Below are positions 45,901-54,100 of a stretch of DNA of 64,000 bases, one piece after another. The position numbers and the translations under genes were made by a program. The DNA comes from Mytilus trossulus (Eukaryota; Mollusca; Bivalvia; Mytilida; Mytilidae). Numbering within the stretch: the first letter of the stretch is position 1; the number at the start of each line of letters is the position of its first letter. Below the pieces are notes generated by a model. The model saw only the letters and a program-made list of their open reading frames with translations. It had not been told where the DNA came from and ran no database searches. The DNA is taken from NCBI RefSeq assembly GCF_036588685.1, contig NC_086377.1, forward strand, positions 66,831,233-66,895,232. The letters run 5' to 3'.

Positions 45901-48900
45901 TAGGAATAAACAGTAATACGACTTGTCATACATCCCTGTACAACATGATGATGTTGTAATTGCATAGTACGCAAGTCTTCCTTCGAAAGACGCTTAAATG
46001 AATGTCTAGTGATTTGAGAATGTTATTGTTGAAGCTCTATCACAGACTAAGATGATAAAAACACATACCTGGTGCCTGACACGTTCTACCACAGCTTGGA
46101 TTAGAACAACACAGTTGACCTGTAAATGAATAAATAAATGATTAAAAATAAAAAATTATGGCAAAGGTAACAGGTCTGTGTCTGTGTGTGAAAGTAAATC
46201 CAACAATGTCGCACCTTTTTATTCCAAAATAAGTAAAAAATCAACTGGTACCTATTATAGACACACCATCACACTGACCTTATTAACAGCTTAACCGAGT
46301 TAAACTGGTTCCTGTTTTGAACAACAGTATACCGAACTTGTTTACACTCTTTATCTGAGCTACACTGATTCCTGTTTTGGATACAACAGTACAATTATCT
46401 TATTTGCACTCCATATCTGAGTTACACTGGTTCCTTTATAAGATACAACAAAACACTGACCTTTTTTACACTCCTTATCAAAGTTATGCTGGTACCTTAA
46501 GAAGACACAACAGTACACTTACCGTGTTAACACGCCTTATTTGAGTTATAATGTCCTGTATTAGACACATCAGTTTCTGACCTTGTTTATACTCCTACGC
46601 TGAGTTACACTGGTTCCTGTAATGGACACAACAGTACACTGACCTTGTTTACACTCCTTATCTGAGTTACACTGGTTCCTGTATTACACACAACAGTAAA
46701 CTGACCTTGTTTACATTCCTTATATGAGTTACACTGGTTCCTGTATTGGACACAACAGTACACTGACCTTGTTTACACTCCTTAGCTGAGTAACACTGGT
46801 TCCTGTATTGGACACAACAGTACACTGACCTTGTTTACACTCCTTATCTGAGTTACACTGGTTCCTGTATTACACACAACAGTAAACTGACCTTGTTTAC
46901 ATTCCTTATCTGAGTTACACTGGTTCCTGTATAGGACACAACAGGACACTGACCATGTTTACACTCCTTATCTGAGTTACACTGGTTCTTTTATTGGACA
47001 CAACAGTACACTGACCTTGTTTACACTCCTTATCTGAGTTACACTGGTTCCTGTATTGGACACAACAGTACACTGACCTTGTTCACACTCCTTATCTGAG
47101 TTACACTGGTTCCTGTATTGGACACAACAGTACACTGACCTTGTTTACACTCCTTATCTGAGTTACACTGGTTCCTGTATTGGACGCAACAGTTTCTGAC
47201 CTTGTTGACATCCCTTATCTGAGTTACACTGTACTATTTTGGACACAACAGGACACTGACCTTGTTTACTCTCCTTATCTGAGTTACACTGGTGCCTGTA
47301 TTGGACACAACAGTACACTTACCATGTTTACACTCCTTATCTGAGTTACACTGGTTCCTGCATTGGACACAACAGTACACTGACCTTGTTTACACTCCTT
47401 ATCTGAGTTATAAAAATAGAAGATGTGGTATGATTGCCAATGAGACAACTATCAACAAAAGACCAAAATGACACAAACATTAACAATTATAGGTCACCGT
47501 TCGGCCTTCAACAATGAGCAAAGCCCATACCGCATATAGTCAGCTATAAAAGGCTCTGATAAGACAATGCAAAACAATTCAAACGAGAAAACTAACGGCC
47601 TTTTTTTGTAAAAAAATGAACGAAAAACAAATATGTAACACATAAACAAACGACAACCACTGAATTGCAGGCTGTACACTGGTTACTGTATTGGACACAA
47701 CCGTACACTGACCTTGTTTACATTCCTTATATGAGTTACACTGGTTCATGTATTGGACACGACAGTATACTGACCTTGTTTACACTCCTTATCTGAGTTA
47801 CACTGGTTCCTGTATTGGGCACAACAGGACACTGACCATGTTTACACTCCTTATCTGAGTTACACTGGTTCCTGTATTGGACACAACAGTAAACTGACCT
47901 TGTTTACACTCCTTATCTGAGTTACACTGGTTCCTGTATTGGACACAACAGTACACTGACCTTGTTTACACTCCTTATCTGAGTTACACTGGTTCCTGTA
48001 TTGGACACAACAGTAAACTGACCTTGTTTACACTCCTTATCTGAGTTACACTGGTTCCTGTATTGGACACAACAGTACACTGACCTTGTTTACACTCCTT
48101 ATCTGAGTTACACTGGTTCCTGTATTGGACACAACAGTACACTGACCTTGTTTACACTCCTTATCTGAGTTACACTGGTTCCTGTATTGGACAAAACAGT
48201 ACACTGACCTTGTTTACACTCCTTATATGAGTTACACTGGTTACTGTATTGGACACGACAGAACACTGACCTTGTTAACACTCCGTATCCGATTTGCACT
48301 GGTTCCTGTATCGGCTACACGCGGAGACTCCTGGATTTGATTTGTTATTCAACCAGATTGGACATCCGGGACTATCAGACGCACTCTGTTCGGGATATAT
48401 AATAAAAATGTGTGTAAATGAAGGGAATGGTGACTCTCTAAACTACAGTAGCTACAAGTCCACGCAATTATCCAGTAAAATTGAATATAAGTGGTATGTC
48501 AAAATTGTAAAATTCAATCACACTGCATGAAATAACATGACAAAAGAGACGGCAGATACTTATGGTACATTCAAACTCATTAGTCGAAATTGCAATTCGG
48601 GAAGTGTTTAAATCCTGCTCAAATGTGCTACATTTTTGTTATTCGTTTAGTTTTTGTACATTAATCAGGCAGTCTGTTTTTTCTCGTTTGAATTTTTTTA
48701 CATTAATTTGTGATTTCGGGACATCTTATAGCTAACTGTGCGCTGTGAGCTTTGTTCATTATTGAAGATTTTCAAACTTGTTGTAAATCTAATTGATATA
48801 CTTTACAAGATGGATTTTAGTATGAATTACTAGTAGAATCGATGATTTGAAAAAATCAAATATTTATAGATTATCGTTGGTTATCTAAACGATATTGAGA

Positions 48901-49241
48901 ACAGCAATCGAGTTTAGATGACCAATGATTATCTGTTTATCGCTATTTTACCTATTAAGACGTTGTTTATTTCCTTTAACAACGGCATGTGTTCTTTTAA
49001 GTTCTAGCAATACCACTTGGCTACGTTTTCATTTCACCCGAATCCGATGGGAAAGGAAATTATCAGTCAAAAAGATCAAAGGAAAAATTTTAAAATACTT
49101 AGTGGCAATAATCTGTGTTTCTGTATCGTAAATGCAAGTCAATAATATAGGTAAGAACCTTACATTTCAAACTTGTTAATGTTAAAAACTTACATGTACG
49201 TAATGAATTACGCATAGTATCAAAATCCCAGCTTTCAACAT
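33749..49241 (-). CDS. Gene D: WAP / antistasin / lustrin / lustrin / WAP secreted protein, with an in-frame stop
   Basis: Read on the minus strand, the exons are 49241-49194, 48385-48271, 46119-46069, 39604-39515, 37382-37272, 36688-36563 and 33903-33749 (TGA). All joints fit: phase 0 after the signal exon, then phase 1 throughout. The frame spans 231 residues: a 16-residue signal exon like that of gene C, a split WAP, a six-cysteine antistasin-like domain, two six-cysteine lustrin-type repeats (CP.GY.C...CC) and an eight-cysteine WAP on one exon. Antistasin and WAP domains are protease inhibitors in known proteins; lustrin repeats occur in nacre and secreted proteins. The first WAP exon has TAA at codon 53 (48275-48277), which would cut the product to 52 residues. 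All later exons are intact, so this is a recent null allele, a young pseudogene or a gene rescued by other splicing. Confidence 0.75.
35049..35190 (-). repeat. Dispersed repeat, family I
   Basis: CGCCAGACGCGCGTTTCGTCTACAAAAGACTCATCAGTGACGC and TTGAAGAGCATTGAGGA. Lies in the last intron of gene D. Confidence 0.75.
36025..36390. repeat. Family II and family III pieces joined
   Basis: TAGGGGGAGGGTTGGGATCCCGCTAACATG and CTGTCCCAAGTCAGGAACCTG (family II, reversed) run into CAGTGGTTGTCGTTTGTTTATGTG through GCGGTATGGGCTTTGCTCATTGTTGAAGG to ACCACATCTTC (family III, reversed). Confidence 0.75.
36563..36688 (-). CDS. Gene D exon 6: lustrin-type cysteine-rich repeat 2
   Basis: Encodes CDYGDPHPTRFC, KCPTGYHC and YHTCCPN: six cysteines in the lustrin pattern. 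Acceptor AAATAAAG, donor G|GTAAGG, phase 1 on both sides. Confidence 0.85.
37272..37382 (-). CDS. Gene D exon 5: lustrin-type cysteine-rich repeat 1
   Basis: Encodes SVCEKGTPQGTC, KPCPSGTYC and NSVCCQ. Acceptor ATTATAG, donor GTAAGT, phase 1 on both sides. The six-cysteine spacing fits the lustrin cystein family. Confidence 0.85.
38230..38535 (-). repeat. Dispersed repeat, family II, reversed copy
   Basis: GAACTCGGACTTCTTTT, GGGTTGAGATCTTAATACATATG, CCAAGTCTGGAACCTG and CACGCCTCCGGGTGCGG. It lies between the antistasin and lustrin exons of gene D. Confidence 0.7.
39515..39604 (-). CDS. Gene D exon 4: antistasin-like domain
   Basis: Encodes PRCGPVCAIACPFG, then ANNCPTCACKT: six cysteines in the C..C...C(P.G)...C..C.C order of antistasin-type serine protease inhibitors. 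Acceptor TTTTACAG, donor G|GTAAGG, phase 1 on both sides. Confidence 0.85.
40068..40377 (+). pseudogene. Decayed C-terminal end of a retrotransposon reverse transcriptase
   Basis: One frame reads TYDKRDDFNFEIINFPHL, then TSPAHGIYLS, TAA, and LFRYSRACSSYSDFVKRHQC. After a frame change it reads RYQDLVDKY and stops. The order resembles the tail of reverse-transcriptase proteins common in bivalve and cnidarian genomes, where the TAA would be a glutamine. Only the end of the gene is left, with one stop and one frameshift. The following kilobase (to about 41200) looks like its untranslated 3' region. It sits opposite gene D in an intron. Confidence 0.6.
41155..41345 (-). repeat. Dispersed repeat, family VI, reversed
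   Basis: AACCAGGTTTAATCCACCATTTTCTACATTTGAAAATGCCTGTACCAAGTCAGGAATATGACAG up to CTGAGTTCAGTATTTTTGTGATTTTACTTTT is the complement of the 24510 family. Confidence 0.7.
41905..42110. repeat. Degenerate AGATATCTTATA-type repeat
   Basis: Many variants of GAGATATCTC, ATATCTTATA and AAGATATCTC follow one another. A second block lies at 43475-43625. Both lie in the same gene D intron as the 21-bp satellite at 44390. Confidence 0.65.
42113..42243. mobile_element. 131-bp palindromic foldback element
   Basis: ATAACATGTCATTTTTCATATCGC at the left pairs with GCGATATGAAAAATGACATGTTAT at the right. The inner part (CAGCCCTAGGTTCGATATCAAC ... GTTGATCGAGGTCTG and AGAGCCGCATGGCTC) also pairs, giving nearly full-length hairpin potential. 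Confidence 0.8.
42523..42877. repeat. Dispersed repeat, family II, near-complete copy
   Basis: Second long copy of the element at 8004-8350, from AAAATTGAGAATGGAAATGGGG to AAATAAACGCATAA. Confidence 0.8.
43182..43472. repeat. SINE-like dispersed repeat with AATC tail
   Basis: The end has GTCCTGAATATGCATGAAATATATGCCACTGGACGTTAAGCAACC followed by CAATCAATCAATC, a simple tail typical of retroposed elements. This ending is widespread in bivalves from memory; no search was run. Confidence 0.55.
43625..43855 (-). repeat. Dispersed repeat, family IV, reversed copy
   Basis: AGAGGGACGAAAGATATCAGAGGGACAGTCAAACTCAT to AAGGGTAAGCAGATCCTGCTCC is the complement of 45658-45890. Other forward copies are at about 6190-6425 and 32530-32725. 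Confidence 0.8.
43890..44190 (+). repeat. Dispersed repeat fragment with an 85-codon open frame
   Basis: The open frame 43913-44170 has no recognisable domain. The sequence style (GATATCATTTGTGAAACGGTTATTCC, GCAGGTGCTGCTGGAATGTTGC) fits a mussel interspersed repeat recalled from memory. I do not support it as a gene. Confidence 0.45.
44221..44380 (-). repeat. Dispersed repeat, family I
   Basis: CTCCAGACGCGCGTTTCGTCTTCTAAAGACTCATCATTCACGC then GAAAAGCGTTGAGGACC. It directly abuts the satellite. Confidence 0.75.
44390..45640. repeat. 21/42-bp satellite (TATACAGTATATCAGATTGTT)
   Basis: About 60 units of 21 bp run in alternating ATCAGATTGTT and ATAAGATTTTT forms, so the true period is often 42 bp. 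Sub-blocks differ (ATTTTTTATA early and late, ATTTTGTATA in the middle). Several frames on both strands stay open because the period is a multiple of three; the long periodic peptides are artefacts. Lies in gene D intron 3. Confidence 0.95.
45658..45890 (+). repeat. Dispersed repeat, family IV, forward copy
   Basis: GGAGCAGGATCTGCCTACCCTTTCGGAGCACCTGAGATCACC to TTGGTATCTTTCGTCCCTCTTTTATA. Together with 43625-43855 it brackets the satellite in inverted orientation. Confidence 0.8.
46069..46119 (-). CDS. Gene D exon 3: WAP1, second half
   Basis: Encodes GQLCCSNPSCGRTC then QAP; closest to the last exon of B and C (GHLCCFNPSCGTSC). Acceptor CATTTACAG, donor G|GTATGT. Confidence 0.85.
46279..48270 (-). 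repeat. Tandem array of about 28 copies of a WAP exon end plus its splice donor
   Basis: The 62-bp unit, read on the minus strand, is TACAGGAACCAGTGTAACTC, then AGATAAGGAGTGTAAACAAG, then GTCAGTGTACTGTTGTGTCC and AA. Its first 40 bases are the end of gene D's WAP exon (NQCNSDKECKQ) and the rest is the start of the intron with the donor G|GTCAGT. Copies are most alike in the part nearest the exon and more degraded at 46279-46620. One 264-bp insert (47411-47674) interrupts the array. Almost the whole of gene D intron 2 is this array. Confidence 0.92.
47411..47674. mobile_element. 264-bp dispersed repeat (family III) inserted in the array
   Basis: A clean copy from TAAAAATAGAAGATGTGGTATGATTGCC to ACAACCACTGAATTGCAGGCTG. 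It splits an array unit at CTGAGTTA/TACACTGG with a TA on both sides, so it arrived after the array formed. Confidence 0.8.
48271..48385 (-). CDS. Gene D exon 2: WAP1, first half, with in-frame TAA
   Basis: Encodes SASDSPGCPIWLNNKSNPG, then VSACSRYRNQCKSDTEC, then TAA where the array units have AAA (Lys). Four cysteines are in place, phase 0 in and phase 1 out; the donor is G|GTCAGT. This copy also differs from the array consensus at a few other bases (TCGGATACGG against TCAGATAAGG). Confidence 0.7.
49194..49241 (-). CDS. Gene D exon 1: signal peptide
   Basis: ATG to CAT, 16 codons, encoding MLKAGILILCVIHYVH with donor GTAAGT. Same length, phase and core (ILCVIxxxH) as the signal exons of A, B and C. 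Confidence 0.8.
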
Positions 49242-49330
49242 TTTATATGACTAGGTTTAACGCAAATAATAATTCTTCAACAAAGTCTTCAAATTAATTA
49301 CAAAATTATGACATAGTCAAGTATAAAACA

Positions 49331-49350
49331 TATATTTATACTATTTGCAT
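49331..49350 (-). promoter_or_regulatory. Gene D TATA box and octamer-like motif
   Basis: Minus-strand TATAAATATA (49331-49340) lies 90 bases before the ATG, in line with A, B and C. ATGCAAAT, an octamer (POU-type) site, directly precedes it at 49343-49350. A functional role is inference. Confidence 0.45.
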
Positions 49351-49354
49351 CACC

Positions 49355-50960
49355 TAAAGTTGTTATACCATGCTGCGCACATTACGCTTTATCCTACTAG
49401 ATTGATAAATGATAGGCTTACGGCCAAATAACAAGTTTTCGAGAGAAAAATTAACGCTTATCATAAATTTTGAACTTGTGAAAAGAACATATCTGTGTTA
49501 ATTAGAGTTCGATAAATAAAAGCATAAAAGATTTACCAAACCTAAGCATTTGAAACCCAGGGAAACGTGGAGTATAAAGTTAAAGTCTAAAAGTAAATGT
49601 ATTGTTTTAAATTGCTCTAAAAGTATAGTAAACATGTACCGTAAAAACATATAATTCGCAGATGGAAATCGAACAATTATAGATATCTCTGTTTTTCAAA
49701 GCTAATATACCACTTAATTCATAGAGATGCTTGAAAACATTTGAGATATACATGTTATGAAAATGGAAATGTTGTTTCGCTGTCGTTGAGTTTATGAAGC
49801 TCTGTTTATTTCTCTTTTGATCTCAAATATGTCTTGTACTATTTGAATAAGTAAATTAATCTCATGCATAACATATGTCCAATTAAAACATAATATATAT
49901 ATCAATATAAACAACTGTTAGTCTCGAGTACATATTGTCTTAATCTATTCTATTTGAACAATACAATCTATTTCCGTTGATTTCGGATAAAATGACACTT
50001 TGATTAATTATGTCCGTATCTTGTTTTATTTCTATATGATTGTTCGTTGACTTTGTGCATGACACCGCGAGTACACAGAAACAATAATGTTCACCTATAT
50101 ACTTGTTTACAATTATCGTCGGTACATGAACCCCTTGTATCCTGTTATGAATAATAAACATATGTGTACATGTTGCGGTAATATTTTGCCTGCAGGTAGT
50201 TTCTTATTTAAAAGAAGACACATTGCTGTCTTTCTTTTAAGAGTAAATTTGGATGAAGATTTCTTGAGCAGATCAATGATTGACCAAATTTATGTTACAA
50301 AGTAAATAAAAAAAAATGAAAGATTTTTTTATAAAATACAAAATAGGGATCCGTGATCCATTCGTTTAATCAAAGTTATGTGTGGTATTTGTCATACTTG
50401 CATAATGCATTTCTCAAATAGATAGTTTATTTCAACAAACGAAAACCAAATTAAATTTTTGGTTCCAACTAATTGTGCAATTTCCAACGATTAATTCATT
50501 TGATAATGTCTATAGATAGGAACAAATATTGTTTGTCATTAGTGCCACGATGGTCATGACATATGAAGCAGGAACTCCTGATACTTTTATATTTTTCTTG
50601 AGTTTGCTGTTGGTTTTATTTCAAAGAAATCGTGTTTCTTGTGAAGGTATTTTGTAAACTATGTATGGACTGCTCTGTTTTTGTTGTTGTTTTTTGTCTG
50701 TTTGATTGTTTTTTTATTTTTGTTTTTTGTCTGATTTCTGATTGTCTTCGCCTAGTTTGCATTTTGTATTGCTTTCCCTTTACAGATATATATCGTTTCA
50801 AACTATGATTATGAAAAGATTTATCCCGATAATGCGTACTTTTTTTCTTCTGCAAGCTTCATGCTTTAAGAATGTCATTTATCCTATTAATATATTTTAC
50901 TATGAAATGTAATACGCATTTATATATATTGTGCGCAATATGTTACCACAATTTAAGATG
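49355..50960. other. Shared upstream region of divergent genes D and C
   Basis: AT-rich sequence with no exon seen. The two ATGs are 1826 bp apart on opposite strands. Short open frames here are unsupported. Confidence 0.5.
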
Positions 50961-50971
50961 ACGAATTGTGT

Positions 50972-50980
50972 AATATAAAT
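50972..50980 (+). promoter_or_regulatory. Gene C TATA box
   Basis: AATATAAAT lies 96 bases before the ATG. The longer upstream block seen in A and B is only weakly kept here (TACGCATTTATA). Confidence 0.45.
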
Positions 50981-51067
50981 AGTTTCAAACCGGAAAAGTG
51001 TTCATGTAAGCTAGTTATAAGAAGTTGTTTAAATATCATTCATTTACCTGAACCAGATAAAATAAGA

Positions 51068-51115
51068 ATGTGGAAATCTGTGATTCTTATACTTTGTGTA
51101 ATTCAATATGCACAT
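51068..51115 (+). CDS. Gene C exon 1: signal peptide
   Basis: Encodes MWKSVILILCVIQYAH; donor GTAAGT. Nearer to gene D's leader than to those of A and B in length and the third residue. Confidence 0.8.
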
Positions 51116-54100
51116 GTAAGTTTTTAAGTACTACTTAAGTATAGAAATAAAAGGCTTTTCCTTTTATTTTTAAATTATTAAGCTTGTTTTTTCTTTTTTT
51201 AAATTTCTATAATATAAAACAATCGTACGTTCATCAGCACTTCGCAAAATCATAACATCAAACCAAACTATAGTTTACGCGAGGCATCAATTTGTGAATA
51301 TTTATTAATGTGTTTCGCTTAAAAGACTATTGGTTCGTGTGTACCTTATAACGAGCATAAATAATGATAGGTTACAAAATCTCTGTGTTTGATTTTCAAC
51401 AAATAGTGTTTGTTAAACATCAAATGAGTAAGGCATTAACTTAATATATTGTATTTTATAAACAGAAGGTCGGTGGTTTTCTCCGGGCACTCCGGCTTCC
51501 TCCACCAATTAAAACTGACCGCCACGAAATAGCCTGAATGTGGTACTTAAAAGTGGCGTTAAAACACCAAAAAATTAAAAATAAATAAATTGATTTGCAA
51601 AAAATTGTGTTCGGTAAACATCAAATTAGTAATATAAGGCAATAACTTTCCCCAAATATTGTATTTTATAAACTGTATGTTAAACACGTAGAAACGTTAA
51701 GATTCGTTTGACCAGTGTTACTTTTGAAGGTCACATTTTATTAAAAAGAAATTGTTGGTTTGCCGAAAAAGATAAAAATCTATGTGTAATTATTCATAAT
51801 CATGTTAATTTCGACAAACATTTCTGAAATAAATATAATGATTCGATGTCGTCTGGTTTTTTGTATATCGTTTTTTCTGACATTTTCACTTATCCGCTAA
51901 CGCTTGTTGTTTTATGATTTTGACAGAAAATCAATAATCATCTAGTGTTAAGAGATACACGCATATGATAGCTGTCATTGATGCAATATTATAATTGGAT
52001 TTATCAAACTGAAATGATAAAAAGATTGAGTTTTCAAATCCCAGTCTCAATGAAGACTTTAATATCAATATGTGAACGATCGAGCTTGATTAAGTCCGAT
52101 AATTTATAAATAAAAATATGAGAATCTGCTTCTCTTTTCTTTTTGGATAAACGAGATTCAATTTTGAGTGCCGTCCACATTATTGATTTTTACATTATAT
52201 TAGGACAAGAAAAATACAAAAATCTTCATATATAAATCTTTTGGTCGAATGGAAGAAAACACAAATAAAAGACCATGTAACATTTAATGAAACATATATG
52301 TGTTTGTAAGGTTAATGGCTTAAACGACGTTATCTAAAGGTCAGTCCTTTTTATGCATAGTAACGCATGAGAGGAAAGGAGCCATCAGTATGGTTTATTT
52401 TAATAGTGTGATCGAATCGAATGGCTACAGATGTCTTCTGAGCGATTTGTTCTTTTTAAACTGTAATGTAGAAAATCTTTAGAAGTAGATAGTTCACAAT
52501 ATTTCAATTGAATTAAATTTTGATAAAAATTCGAGAGTGGCAAAAACTTCGAAAGTAGCGAAAACAAAGTGATTTCTGAAATCAAGAAATACCATAATCA
52601 ATTGGTTATCGCAATTTAGACTTTCACTATTAAAATAAACTGCAAAATACACATTTACATAAGCTTGTTTCAGACATTTTTCACATTTGAAAAAAAGGAA
52701 CCGACTTTTGTGTATTTTCATCTTTGGCTTGAGTAAGACCATAAGTTACACAATATCATGTAATTCTTGTTATATATGAACCTGGGAACTCAAAAACAGG
52801 GCATTTTGTACCAGCCAACAAAGTATATTTGTACTTGGCGACATACAAATCAATCCACCATGTCCAAAGATAAAACAGACAGAACAATGTATCGCAGAAA
52901 ATAGTGTAAACTAAGCTATCATATGATTGATAAGTCTTTTTAAGGTGGTATGGGAGTCTAAAATAAAAATGATAGAATTTGTTCATACTTTGCCAAAATG
53001 TAGTATCTATTGATACATGTTAAAAAATATTATAAAAATGATAGGTCACCGTGCATTTTTTCAAGCTACGGGTCGTGACAAAATGACACATTTTGTATGG
53101 ATTATACAGGAAAAAACACCATTTTGTGAATAGAAACTAAACGAAATGATAGAATTGTAAAATAAATTAGGAAAATATAGCTTTCAAACAATACTTTGAT
53201 AATATCAAAAGAAAAGATAGGGTCACCGTGCGTTTTTTCCGGCTAAAATACAAAGTAGGAAAATTCCATGAACAATCCAACAGAAAATGCACTGTTTTAG
53301 AGTTACCTCCCCTTAAAATGACAATTTCAAAATATTTAAAAACAACCAAAAATAATCTACACTTGTACATATATTTATATTTATAAGTTATATTCTTATA
53401 AATTGGATCTTTTAAATGTAAAAACACATGAAATATCTGCATTCTTGCATCAAATTTTGCTAATTTGATAGAAAATATGGACCTTAGATTCTCTGTTTTT
53501 TACAATCCAAGATGGCGAAAAACACCCATACCACCTTAATTACGTTGTTTATACAGTAATATTATCTTTATTTATACAGTCAGCAACCAATCCACCATGT
53601 CCAAAGATAAAACAGACAGGACAATGTCTCGGGTTGCCGAAAACAGATAAATGTCAGACAAATAGTGAATGTGGACTTTGTAAGATTATGATAGCATTAT
53701 CGATCAATTGTATTTTGAAGTATAGTTATTACGGTGAACTACAGCTGAAAACCAACGCCATTTAAGGATGTATAAATGTTGAATAATTATGATAGTTTCA
53801 TTTATAAGTTTCAAGTTTTAGATTGTCCTGTTAGATGTTAAGCAATAAAAAGTAATATGCAATGTAACAAATATGGGTGCTCAGAAAATGACATTTGTTA
53901 AATGATTTATTATCAATTCATATACTAAACGCTCATAAAGAAATATACTGTTTTCACATGTGGAAACATTGAAGAAACAATAAACGGAAAAAAAATTATA
54001 GCAAACTGCAATTAACAATATCCACTGAATTACAGGCTTTCGAAACAAACTTCCAAACATGATGAAGACATATTTTAACAATCCACTTAATTGCGGTCTG

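Noticed and set aside
48108..48299. Minus-strand open frame with repeated SVTQIRSVNKV-type peptide
   Set aside because: It reads the 62-bp array in the wrong frame; the exon frame gives the WAP residues instead.
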